Below, piece by piece: positions 1 through 7,739 of a stretch of 31,201 bases of DNA (positions are counted from its first letter, which is position 1; each line of letters begins with the position of its first letter). The stretch is from contig SFDG01000020.1 of assembly GCA_004558305.1 (NCBI GenBank), positions 1 through 31,201 on the forward strand. Direction: 5' to 3'. The notes under the pieces are model-generated. The model searched no databases, had not been told where the DNA came from, and saw only the letters and a list, made by a program, of their open reading frames with translations. The DNA is from Phocaeicola plebeius (GTDB taxonomy: Bacteria; Bacteroidota; Bacteroidia; Bacteroidales; Bacteroidaceae). The position numbers and the translations under genes were made by a program.

Positions 1-678
1 CTGACGAACGAGAAATACTGTGGAAATGCGCTGTTGCAGAAAACATTTGTTCCTGACTTTCTGACCAAAAAAGAGCAGAAGAACCATGGCGAACTCCCCA
101 AATATTTTGTAAAGCACGGACATGACCCCATAATTGATCCCGTTGTATGGGATGAGGTTCAATCCATAAAACAAGCACATGATATAACGTATTCAGGGTG
201 CACGATCTATTCACATAAACTTAGGTGTAGCATTTGCGGAAGATTCTACCGGCGAAAGGTGCGCAGGGGGCCATCATACCCGGATGTTCCGGCTGTTTAC
301 TATCACTGCAGAGGGAAATATGATCCTGAATGCAGATGTAAAAACGCAGTCATTTATGAGCAGGAGTTAGATGAGCTTTTTTCTGCTGCGATCATTCATT
401 TGCTTCACCTACATGAAAAGCGGATAGCAACACTTATCAGAACAGAAATTAAAAAACACATAGCGCCTGATCGTCAGAAACATGTATTAAGGCAAGTTAC
501 AGGATTGTTGGCATCAGAAGATATGGCGTTTGCGGTTTCTGACATAGCAAAAGAAATCATAATAAATCAAGCCACCCTATATCCGGACAATACCATGGTT
601 TTTGAAATGCGAAATGGCGGGTGCGTACAGGAAACAGGAAAACACAAAACACCATGCCGCGGCTTGTGGAAGGTCTGA
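1..678 (+). pseudogene. Large serine recombinase, C-terminal part (5' end outside window)
   Basis: The frame is open from the first base, so the gene starts upstream; the first ATG at 34 is internal. The visible part aligns by eye with the same region of the 528-aa recombinase at 870-2456: NEKY-GNALLQKTF, DFLTKK, then a PKYFVKHGHDPIIDP stretch matching PQYYIEHSHEAIIDP. This is the end of the Recombinase domain, followed by a Cys-rich zinc ribbon (CSICG ... CRGKYDPECRC). The normal catalytic resolvase domain would lie off-window. The C-terminal part after the zinc ribbon is short and ends in a poorly conserved tail (near KHKTPCRGLWKV), so the end may be eroded. It points towards the prophage and is visibly more AT-rich than the recombinases next door, so it probably belongs to another element. 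It could be an intact but divergent recombinase; the window cannot decide. Confidence 0.7.
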
Positions 679-813
679 TCTATGCTTGGAGGCTTGTAAA
701 GTGATAACCGTGTAATTACATACACTGCAATGCTTCGAAGATTTGCATCCTTAGGTTGTCATAAAATAAGCATAGATACTGACTTTTTTGAAAACCGTGT
801 TTCTTAAATAGTG

Positions 814-858
814 AAAAAGGCTGCCTTTTCTCGAGCACCCCCGAAATCTTGCAGCCTT
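814..858 (-). terminator. Terminator of the recombinase operon
   Basis: AAGGCTGC at 817-824 and GCAGCCTT at 851-858 form a perfect 8-bp inverted repeat. Read on the minus strand, the stem is followed directly by a run of five T (818-814). It sits 11 bases past the stop codon of the last recombinase gene. The loop is long (26 nt), so strength is uncertain. The rest of 679-813 holds no gene that I can see. Confidence 0.65.
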
Positions 859-869
859 GCAATCTTGGC

Positions 870-2456
870 TCAGGCGACAACCTCAGTTCCGTCAAAGAAT
901 CGGAACCGCATGTCGCCGCTTTTCATTATTGTCACATACTCGACCGTAGCGATCCAGAGTTGAGGATCAAATTCTGTAAGCAGCCCATCCCTTGATGCGA
1001 CCGTCTGCATAAACCGGTCAATCGCCTTTGCCTTTTTTATTCGATCCTGTCGTTCGGCGACAAGAGTATCGTACTTGCTCTTTGCGTTATCGTATCGCTC
1101 AACATACCCATTGTACCGGGAAGAGTAGTCTTCCTGATCCTGTGCGTTGCTGGAATTCTCAGCAATACATTTTCTGGTCAGTTCAGCAACGATCTCCATC
1201 TCCCTGTTCATCTCATTGATCTCGGCATCAAGTGCGGTCGTATCCATAAAGACTTTTTTTGCTGTTTCACAGGCAGCAAGGTATGGTTCCTTTGATTCGA
1301 TCAGGCTGTTAAAGGCATTAACGAAGCGCTTCTGAATATCAGCCTCCCTTACCGCTGGCGTCTGACACCGACATTTTCCATCGCTGTATTTTTGGTTGCA
1401 TCTCCAAACCACGGACCGATATTTGTCAGTTGAATGCCATGTTTTGACAGCATACCATCCGCCGCAATCACCACATTTAAGCTTCGCGCTAAGAATGCTC
1501 TTACTGCTGTATGCTCGGCCTATGGCTTTCCGGCGCTTGATCTCCTCCTGAACGGCCTCCCATTCATCCGGGTCAATGATCGCCTCGTGGCTGTGTTCGA
1601 TATAGTACTGAGGCACTTCGCCTTCATTGATCTTCCGCTTCTTGGTCAAAAAGTCTGTCGTAAAACACTTTTGAAGCAATGCCGACCCGCGATACTTCTC
1701 GTTCTGCAGAATGCTATTCACCGTGGATGCGCTCCACTTCGATTTCCCGGAAGGGCTCGGGATGCCATCAGCGGTCAGCTCTCTCGATATCGCGCCGACG
1801 GTCTTCCCAGCCATGAAGTCACGGTAGATCCGGCGAACGATCGCAGCCTGCTCCTTGTTTACCACCGGCGGATCGTCCTTCTTCGGTCCGTGATCGTATC
1901 CGAGAAATTGCTTATAGGGCAGAGTGATCTTGCCGTCCGAGAACCGCTTGCGCTGGCCCCATGTGACATTCTCCGAAATAGACCTGGACTCCTCCTGCGC
2001 GAGGCTCGACATAATAGTCAAAAGCAGCTCACCCTTACCGTCGAGGGAGTAGATGTTCTCTTTTTCAAAGTAGACCTCGACGCCTTTCTCCTTCAACTTC
2101 CGTATCGTCACCAGACTGTCCACGGTGTTCCGGGCGAAACGGCTGACGGACTTGGTCACGATCAGGTCCATCGCACCGGACAGAGCATCCGCGATCATCT
2201 CGTTGAATCCGTCGCGCTTGCGGGTGTCGAGCCCGCTGATGCCCTCATCCGTATAGACCTTCACGAACTCCCAATCAGGGTGGCTCATGATGTATTTCGT
2301 GTAGTAATCGACCTGCGCCTCATATGAGGTGAACTGCTCGTCCTTATCTGTGGAGACACGAGCGTATCCGGCCACGCGGCGCTTTTTGACGACCGGGTTC
2401 ATCCGGTGAATGGGATTCAGCGTTGCAGGGATGACGGTCACGTTTCTTTCTGACAT
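870..2456 (-). CDS. Large serine recombinase (site-specific integrase family)
   Basis: A DNA strand-exchange enzyme that cuts attachment sites through a serine-DNA link and can integrate, excise or invert DNA. The N-terminal resolvase domain starts near residue 27 and carries the catalytic Ser in the YARVS motif. The Recombinase domain follows (about 190-290, with LGYDHG, then IVRRIYRDFMAGKTVGAI). A zinc ribbon spans about 325-385 (CGDCGGWY ... CNQ ... GKCRC), followed by a charged, coiled-coil-like stretch near 410-480. At 528 aa it is the usual size for the family. The start overlaps the end of the upstream recombinase gene by 19 bases, so the two are probably translationally coupled. Which of the pair is the phage integrase, and whether both are needed, cannot be told from sequence. 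Confidence 0.93.
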   Translation of the reverse strand: MSERNVTVIPATLNPIHRMNPVVKKRRVAGYARVSTDKDEQFTSYEAQVDYYTKYIMSHPDWEFVKVYTDEGISGLDTRKRDGFNEMIADALSGAMDLIVTKSVSRFARNTVDSLVTIRKLKEKGVEVYFEKENIYSLDGKGELLLTIMSSLAQEESRSISENVTWGQRKRFSDGKITLPYKQFLGYDHGPKKDDPPVVNKEQAAIVRRIYRDFMAGKTVGAISRELTADGIPSPSGKSKWSASTVNSILQNEKYRGSALLQKCFTTDFLTKKRKINEGEVPQYYIEHSHEAIIDPDEWEAVQEEIKRRKAIGRAYSSKSILSAKLKCGDCGGWYAVKTWHSTDKYRSVVWRCNQKYSDGKCRCQTPAVREADIQKRFVNAFNSLIESKEPYLAACETAKKVFMDTTALDAEINEMNREMEIVAELTRKCIAENSSNAQDQEDYSSRYNGYVERYDNAKSKYDTLVAERQDRIKKAKAIDRFMQTVASRDGLLTEFDPQLWIATVEYVTIMKSGDMRFRFFDGTEVVA

Positions 2457-3718
2457 TTCTGGTACCTCTTTTTCGAATGTTCTGCTGCTTGTTTCCGCAT
2501 CTCATCCGTCCATGATTCGGAGCGGGACCGGTCAAGCCATATCTTTTCAACGGTGCTCCCGTCGTTCAGGTAGAATGTGAGCCGGTTCCCGTTATCCGCT
2601 GTGATTCCGGTGATCCGGCTCATATCCATATCCGCTGTTAACTTGAGGAGCGTTGCCTCGGGGATCTGTTTTGACGGACAGGCCGCCTTTCCTCGTTGCT
2701 TCAACGTTCCGCAGATCCATGTGGGGCCTGTTCGCGTGTGCTTCCTTATAAAATGCTTCCCGCAGATCGCGCAAGTGATCAGACCTGTGAACGGGTAGTT
2801 GGCGGGGTGGTACTCCGCGCCGTACACATCAGCACGGCGGGCAAGCTCTGTCTGCACCTGTTCAAAGACCTCCGGAGAGATGATCGGCTCGTGGGTCTTA
2901 GCCGCATGGTACTTCGGGCGCTCTCCATAATTGACATAATCCTTTTTGGTCAAGCAGTCGGGACGGTATGTCTTCTGCAGGAGCAGGTTCCCGGTGTATG
3001 CGTAGTTCCGCAGGATCTTCTGCAGTCCGGAGTGATTGAACTCTCCGCCGTACCGTGTCCGGAGCCCTTCCGCGTTCAGCGTGTTTGCGATTGTCTGGAC
3101 GCCCATGCCGTCAAGGAACAGGGAGAAGATCCGTCGCACGATGGCCGCTTCCTCCGGTTCGACCACGAACGTTCCGTCCACGCTCCGGTACCCAAGCACC
3201 GTGCAGTTCCATGGGCGGCCCTCCTTGAAGTTCTTCCGGACCCGCCATTTCTGGTTCTCTGACGCCGACCGTGCTTCCTCCTGCGCGTAGCTGGCGAGGA
3301 TCGTCAGCATCAGCTCGCCCTCGTAACTGAGCGTATGGATGTTCTGCTCCTCAAAGTACACATCCACACCGAGTCCACGCAGTTCCCGGACCGTCTCCAG
3401 CAGTGTGACCGTGTTACGGGCAAGGCGTGAGATCGACTTCACAAGCACGAGGTCGATTTTTCCGGCCCGGCAGTCGGCAAGCAGGCTCTGGAAACCGGGG
3501 CGGGTGTCCTTGGTCCCGGTCTTGGCTTCGTCTGAGTACACACCCACGTACATCCAGCCGGGGTGGGTTTGGATCAGGTCGCTGTAATGGCTGACCTGCG
3601 CAGAGAGGGAATGAAGCATCGCGTCCTTCCCGGAAGACACCCGTGCATACGCTGCCACGCGAGTCGCTTTCGGCTGTTTTGGCCCGCCAATACTGCGTTT
3701 TTCCACGATCCGATCCAC
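2438..3718 (-). CDS. Large serine recombinase, second of a tandem pair
   Basis: Same family as its downstream neighbour, but only 426 aa. Resolvase domain from about residue 20, with catalytic Ser in YARVSSGKD; Recombinase domain about 180-275 (VLGYRSVDG, IVRRIFSLFLDGMGVQTIA); zinc ribbon about 312-350 (CAICGKHF ... WICGT ... ACPSK). The long coiled-coil seen in the 528-aa partner is largely missing; the protein ends with a short basic tail. This asymmetry suggests the two may act as a pair with different roles. It is the third gene of a minus-strand operon after the HTH and SHOCT genes. Tandem recombinases downstream of a SHOCT protein are a familiar arrangement in clostridial prophages (family knowledge). 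Confidence 0.92.
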   Translation of the reverse strand: MDRIVEKRSIGGPKQPKATRVAAYARVSSGKDAMLHSLSAQVSHYSDLIQTHPGWMYVGVYSDEAKTGTKDTRPGFQSLLADCRAGKIDLVLVKSISRLARNTVTLLETVRELRGLGVDVYFEEQNIHTLSYEGELMLTILASYAQEEARSASENQKWRVRKNFKEGRPWNCTVLGYRSVDGTFVVEPEEAAIVRRIFSLFLDGMGVQTIANTLNAEGLRTRYGGEFNHSGLQKILRNYAYTGNLLLQKTYRPDCLTKKDYVNYGERPKYHAAKTHEPIISPEVFEQVQTELARRADVYGAEYHPANYPFTGLITCAICGKHFIRKHTRTGPTWICGTLKQRGKAACPSKQIPEATLLKLTADMDMSRITGITADNGNRLTFYLNDGSTVEKIWLDRSRSESWTDEMRKQAAEHSKKRYQKCQKET

Positions 3719-3733
3719 TGCCTCACCCCCTTG

Positions 3734-3940
3734 TTAGTGTCGCATATTACCTCTACGCTCCACACATATCAAGTCAATTTCGGAGAATATTGTGGATGTT
3801 TTCAAACCGTATTTTCCGGCCAGAACAAGGCTTATCTGTTCATAGTCGTCGGCGGTGATGATCCCTTTCGACTGCATCTCTTTGACCAGTGCAAGCGATG
3901 TCCGGTATCCCTTCACCTTCTCATACAGCGCCTTATCCAT
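3734..3940 (-). CDS. Small SHOCT-like protein
   Basis: A 68-aa protein that I read from the ATG at 3940 (MDKALYEKVKGYR), not from the longer upstream frame. This ATG overlaps the stop of the preceding gene by 8 bases (ATGGATAA), a typical coupled start. Residues about 14-32 (ALVKEMQSKGIITADDYEQ) resemble the SHOCT pattern of a short amphipathic helix followed by G-I-I/L-T-x-x-E/D-Y/F. SHOCT proteins are small oligomerisation-type modules of unknown molecular role, often encoded just upstream of clostridial recombinases. It ends 15 bases before the recombinase start at 3718, so it probably belongs to the integration operon. A role as recombinase directionality factor is conceivable but nothing in the sequence proves it. 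Confidence 0.65.
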   Translation of the reverse strand: MDKALYEKVKGYRTSLALVKEMQSKGIITADDYEQISLVLAGKYGLKTSTIFSEIDLICVERRGNMRH

Positions 3941-4319
3941 CCGCGTCCACCCGCGTTCTGGCCTTGGCAAAGCACGCCCGGCTGCAGTAGCTGGCCATGG
4001 CACGGTTGTTTATAAACTCCGTCCCGCAGCAACGGCAGACGTGGCGGTACGCAACCCTGTGCGACTTGGCTTCCGGATGCTCCCTCCACCACAGCATCCT
4101 GCAGGCATCCGAGCAGAACCGACGGGCGCGTTTCCCTGGAATCTGCTTGATTGCGCTGCCGCATTGCTGGCAGAAAGAAGGAGGCGAAGTGCTTGTCGGA
4201 TGCCTCCTGCACCAGCTTTTGACGGAATTGAGCGACAGACCGGTTTCTGCTGCGATGGTTCTATATCCTTTCCCGGCCTGCTGCAGGCGGGTGATGGCTT
4301 CAATTTGCTCGTTTGTCAT
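3933..4319 (-). CDS. HTH plus zinc-finger protein
   Basis: A 128-aa protein starting at the ATG at 4319 (MTNEQIEAITRLQQ), with GGAG nine bases upstream; an in-frame ATG at 4334 is also possible. Residues about 1-36 form a helix-turn-helix of the sigma-region-4/transposase type (ITRLQQAGKGYRTIAAETG, then LSLNSVKSWCRRH). After it come two Cys-pair modules: CQQCGSAIK ... FCSDACRMLWW and CRCCGTEFI ... YCSRACFAKAR, each looking like a treble-clef zinc finger. It is therefore probably a DNA-binding protein. It is first in the SHOCT-recombinase operon and may regulate or guide the recombinases; the exact function is not known. Confidence 0.7.
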   Translation of the reverse strand: MTNEQIEAITRLQQAGKGYRTIAAETGLSLNSVKSWCRRHPTSTSPPSFCQQCGSAIKQIPGKRARRFCSDACRMLWWREHPEAKSHRVAYRHVCRCCGTEFINNRAMASYCSRACFAKARTRVDADG

Positions 4320-4323
4320 ATGA

Positions 4324-4374
4324 TGCGTCTCCATTCCGAGAGGGTTCCTCTCACTTCCCAATGGAGGTGACGCA
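4324..4374 (-). promoter_or_regulatory. Structured leader that can cover the RBS of the HTH gene
   Basis: On the plus strand TGCGTCTCCATT (4324-4335) faces AATGGAGGTGACGCA (4360-4374), an inverted repeat interrupted only by a 3-base bulge. A second perfect hairpin, GAGAGG-GTT-CCTCTC (4338-4352), lies inside it. In the minus-strand transcript the GGAG used as RBS for the ATG at 4319 lies in the outer stem, so the fold would hide it. Translational control is inferred, not shown. Confidence 0.45.
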
Positions 4375-4397
4375 CCCGTTTTGACGAAAAAAGGCAC

Positions 4398-4434
4398 AAA
4401 AAAAGAAGGCCCATCCGGGAATCCCGGACAAGCC
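4398..4434 (-). terminator. Strong intrinsic terminator after the lysis genes
   Basis: On the minus strand a 12-bp GC-rich hairpin (GGCTTGTCCGGG, loop ATT, CCCGGATGGGCC; plus coordinates 4408-4434, with G-U pairs) is followed by TTCTTTTTTT. It lies 17 bases after the endolysin stop codon. It ends the late operon and separates it from the recombinase operon. Confidence 0.9.
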
Positions 4435-4451
4435 TTTGTCGTCAGTTCCTG

Positions 4452-5237
4452 TCAGTTCCTGTATGTGCCGCCAAGCGCCGCGATCGTCAGCGGACCGGCC
4501 TTGCCATCGACTTCAAGTCCCGCTGCCTTCTGAAACGCTTTGACAGTCTTCTTTGTTTTCGAGTAATAGTTTTTGTTCGTAAGCGCGAGCCCGTCAAAAC
4601 CTGCCGCCTTCAGCAGTTTCTTCAGTTCACAGACATCCGCGCCACGACATCCGTACTTCAGCGCGCGATCAAAGACGAACCCTTCCGGGGGAACCGGTGC
4701 AGGCGTGGGCTCACCGCTGATCTCCCGTACTTCCTCTTCGGTCCAGAAAGGCGGCCTGCCGAAGCCGTTCCAGCTGCCCTTACTGAGCGGACGCTTTACC
4801 ACGCCGTAGTCGCGGCCCAGCGCCTCGATCACGTTGATGTCCGTGTCCGCCACATACCCGATATGCGTCGCTCTGCCGGTGCTGTTGATCTTAAAAACAA
4901 AATCACCGACCCGCAGGTCGGCTTTCTTCAGCTTTTTGCATTTCCCGTAGAGCCCGTGGGCGTTGCAGTCGGATTTCAGTATTTTGGATACATTCTGCAG
5001 CCAGAACATTCCAAGCCCCGAACAGTCGAACGCTCGGAGCACATCTCCGTATCCGGCAGCGCATTGCTTCTTCCAGAACGCCACCGCACGCTTGTAGTTC
5101 GCATCCGAGGTCTCCCGGCGCTTGATCCACGCTTCCGTGATCGCGGCTCCTTGCTGGCCTTGCGCTCCCCACACATAGATGGAGTGGTTCTTGACCTGCT
5201 CATGCAGGTAGTCGAGAAACGTCTTCAGGTTATTCAT
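4452..5237 (-). CDS. Endolysin: NlpC/P60-type peptidase with peptidoglycan-binding domain
   Basis: Cell-wall hydrolase for phage release. I start it at the ATG at 5237 (MNNLKTFLDYLHE), which has AAGGAGG 9 bases upstream and overlaps the holin stop by 8 bases (ATGAATAA); this gives 261 aa. The N-terminal domain (about 1-165) has YVWGAQGQ, then the catalytic Cys in FDCSG (C72), and a likely catalytic His in ATHIGYV (H125), the NlpC/P60 papain-like layout. A proline-rich linker (PTPAPVPP) leads to a PG_binding_1 domain (about 196-256: LKYGCRGADVCELKKLL ... FQKAAGLEVDGKAGPLT). There is no signal peptide, so it should depend on the holin encoded just upstream. Confidence 0.92.
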   Translation of the reverse strand: MNNLKTFLDYLHEQVKNHSIYVWGAQGQQGAAITEAWIKRRETSDANYKRAVAFWKKQCAAGYGDVLRAFDCSGLGMFWLQNVSKILKSDCNAHGLYGKCKKLKKADLRVGDFVFKINSTGRATHIGYVADTDINVIEALGRDYGVVKRPLSKGSWNGFGRPPFWTEEEVREISGEPTPAPVPPEGFVFDRALKYGCRGADVCELKKLLKAAGFDGLALTNKNYYSKTKKTVKAFQKAAGLEVDGKAGPLTIAALGGTYRN

Positions 5238-5652
5238 TATGCTCGTCCTCCTTTTCCGCACGGTCATGGAGCTGCTCCAGAACCGCTTTCAGTTTCTCCG
5301 GGACAGGAAGTCCCAGATGCGCCGCGTTCTCTATCAGAGACACGCCTTCATTGGACAGATAGAAAAAGATGATCGCTGTCCGAAGTACGGAGCCTGTCCC
5401 GATCACATACGCGTCGAGGATATGCCCGATACCCACCAGCGTAAAGATCAGCACCTTTTTGAAGATGCCTCGAAAACCAATTGCAGAAGAGAGCCTTCTG
5501 TCTACAACGGCGCACATCACGCCCGTCACATGGTCGATCACGACAAACGCCAATAATGCGTACAGCAATCCGTCACATCCTCCCAGAAACCATCCGAGCC
5601 ATCCCCCGATGGCAGTAAACGCTACTTGAATCGAGATCCAAAATTCCTTCAT
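5230..5652 (-). CDS. Phage holin, toxin-secretion/lysis family
   Basis: A 140-aa membrane protein that opens the membrane for the endolysin. The ATG at 5652 (MKEFWISIQVAF) is chosen because AAGGAGGA lies just upstream; the longer frame reads through the tail-fibre gene. There are three to four hydrophobic segments: about 7-25, 27-48 (LLYALLAFVVIDHVTGVMCAV), 65-85 (VLIFTLVGIGHILDAYVIG) and 89-105, then a charged C-terminus (HDRAEKEDEHNE). The VVIDHVTGV and RGIFKKVLIF motifs are typical of the Phage_holin_4 (toxin secretion/phage lysis) family. It follows the tail fibre by 13 bases and overlaps the endolysin gene. Confidence 0.93.
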   Translation of the reverse strand: MKEFWISIQVAFTAIGGWLGWFLGGCDGLLYALLAFVVIDHVTGVMCAVVDRRLSSAIGFRGIFKKVLIFTLVGIGHILDAYVIGTGSVLRTAIIFFYLSNEGVSLIENAAHLGLPVPEKLKAVLEQLHDRAEKEDEHNE

Positions 5653-5665
5653 GATATCTTCCTCC

Positions 5666-7735
5666 TTATGCCGTTCGTTTATAGAAATAACAGGTGATAT
5701 ACGGCTGAACATTGCTGTGCGCCGTGCCGCTGCCCTTGCTGCCGGTGTTCCCGGACAAGTTGGCTGTATGCGTGTGCCCGCCGCCTGAACCTGTTGTTGC
5801 TGGGCCTGTCGTGCCACCATTCGTGAAGTACTTATATGTACTGCCAGAGCCAGACCCGACCTTATATGTACCGGACGCCGCCTGGTGCGTGTGTGCGGCT
5901 GCCTCCGTAATGGTCACAGTACCGCTGGACAGCGCATGGTTATGGCTCGGCATGTTCGCCGCCGTCAGCGTGACGGTCTTTGCACCGCCGGTTTTTTCCA
6001 CGGTACTGAAGTCCGTATCGTTGGCATCCACGCCGACAGGGACCTTGCCCGCACCCCATAGCACCCAAGTCCCGCCAAGAAACGTGGTCGCTCCGGTTGT
6101 GCTCGTCGTCATGCGAATCGACCCGATCGGGAAGATCGCGTCCCGCAGCCATGCAAGGCTCGAAAAAGCAACGTCACCATAAAAGGTGACGTCCTCATGG
6201 AACTCCGACTGCCATCCGACCTCGAACTTGTTCTGCTCACTGATCTTTCCGATCGCGAGACCGAGACCGTTGTTGCGGATGGAGAAGATCGTGTCCGCTG
6301 TGGCAATATCCGCGTAGGCGTATACTGTCTCAAAGTAATCGGAAACGGCGATCCGGATATCGTAGGCATACTGGTTGGAGAGCGAGCCGCCCACCACATA
6401 GGTCCCATTTACCGAATACGACCCGGTCCATGTTTTGAGGTTTGAGTACGATGTTTCCGTCTTTCGTTTCGACTGGACCACGATCGACGCATCATTCTTG
6501 CTGTTCAGTGATGTGACTGTCACCTTCAGCTTGACCGATGCGTAGGTGCCGGTATGGGACGCCACGCCGGAACTGTTGCAGCGGAACACTGCCACATCCG
6601 TGACCGACGGCGACTTGTACGCCAGAACCGAGAACGTGCCCGATACCGTCTTCGTTCTTGAACGGGAGTCCTTGATCGTAATGGAAATGGACTGCGTCCC
6701 GCTTCCGGTCAGAAAGTCCGTCGTAAAGGACGTGCCAGTATACGTCGTGCCGTTGATGGTTGTCGTCACAGATGCGATCGTGGACCCGTAAGCTCCGCTT
6801 GCCGTGATCGCTACCTTGACCTTGGACTTTGACTGGATGAACGCAGAGAACTTTGTTGCGATTGCCGAGTTGGAGTCCGTCAGCGTATACGTAGCTGAAG
6901 GGATCACCGATGCCGGTACGTTCAGCGTGATCGATACGGACTTGGTCCCGATCAGCGTGCTGCCGGAATACGTATCGCAGTACAGCGTGCCGACCGCCGT
7001 CGTCGCATTCGGTACCTGATTGGCAAGCGTCAATGCAGGCGTCCAGCTGACAGAGGTATTCGCCGTCTTCGTAATGATCGTCCCGGAAGCGGAACCGACC
7101 GTGTACCGGAGCGTATGCGTAAACGTGGAAGACGCCGGACTCAGCGTTATGGTGGACGCAGTTCCCATCGTCAGGGTGCCAACAGAGGGCGTTGTTGCCC
7201 GGGGGATCGTCGGAAGCGAGATCGTTGCCGACCCGGTGATAACTCCGATCGACGAGGAAAAAGAGCAGTCACCTGACCATGCCAGCGTTACGCTCTTTGT
7301 GCCGTCTGCGTTGTGAGTGACCGTGCACTCGCCGTAAGCTGCTGCTTCGGTAGAGGCGTTATCTGTCAGGACCGTGAGGAAGGGTTTTCCGGACGCGCTG
7401 CTATATCTGGTGCTGTACTGGGTCGTATAGTTGCTGGCGGATACCGCTGTACCGGTTGCAAAGCCGTTCTTTTCACGTGTATAGACCGTAGACCCGCCGA
7501 CCGCGACCGACATGGCACCACGATTCGTGCCCGAATGATTGTTGGCATAAACGTTGTAAGAACCGGACAGCGTTGCAAGGAACACATAGAAGCGGATCGT
7601 GGAAGTATTGTTCGTAATCGACTGCGATACCACCTTGTACTCCATCCACGTGCCGATCTTGGAAGAAGAGCCGCCCGAGATGGACCCGTTTATGATCGTG
7701 TAACCCGAATGAATCGGGGTTGAGATTGTTGCCAT
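5666..7735 (-). CDS. Tail fibre / receptor-binding type minor structural protein
   Basis: 689 aa, extremely rich in Ser, Thr and Gly and poor in charged residues. The first ~500 residues are repetitive beta-type sequence resembling the Siphovirus DUF859 minor structural family (YNVYANNHSGTNRG, ECTVTHNADGTKSV, TIPRATTPSVGTLTMG). Residues about 545-689 resemble a phage collar/fibre tip: FPIGSIRMTTSTTGATTFLGGTWVLWGAGKV, then His-x-His motifs (MPSHNHAL, AAAHTHQA, GGHTHTAN) that in fibre tips bind metal, and a VQPYITCYFYKRT end. This is the probable host-binding protein. It starts 4 bases after the tail endopeptidase-type gene stops and is followed by the lysis genes. Confidence 0.85.
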   Translation of the reverse strand: MATISTPIHSGYTIINGSISGGSSSKIGTWMEYKVVSQSITNNTSTIRFYVFLATLSGSYNVYANNHSGTNRGAMSVAVGGSTVYTREKNGFATGTAVSASNYTTQYSTRYSSASGKPFLTVLTDNASTEAAAYGECTVTHNADGTKSVTLAWSGDCSFSSSIGVITGSATISLPTIPRATTPSVGTLTMGTASTITLSPASSTFTHTLRYTVGSASGTIITKTANTSVSWTPALTLANQVPNATTAVGTLYCDTYSGSTLIGTKSVSITLNVPASVIPSATYTLTDSNSAIATKFSAFIQSKSKVKVAITASGAYGSTIASVTTTINGTTYTGTSFTTDFLTGSGTQSISITIKDSRSRTKTVSGTFSVLAYKSPSVTDVAVFRCNSSGVASHTGTYASVKLKVTVTSLNSKNDASIVVQSKRKTETSYSNLKTWTGSYSVNGTYVVGGSLSNQYAYDIRIAVSDYFETVYAYADIATADTIFSIRNNGLGLAIGKISEQNKFEVGWQSEFHEDVTFYGDVAFSSLAWLRDAIFPIGSIRMTTSTTGATTFLGGTWVLWGAGKVPVGVDANDTDFSTVEKTGGAKTVTLTAANMPSHNHALSSGTVTITEAAAHTHQAASGTYKVGSGSGSTYKYFTNGGTTGPATTGSGGGHTHTANLSGNTGSKGSGTAHSNVQPYITCYFYKRTA

Positions 7736-7739
7736 ATCA

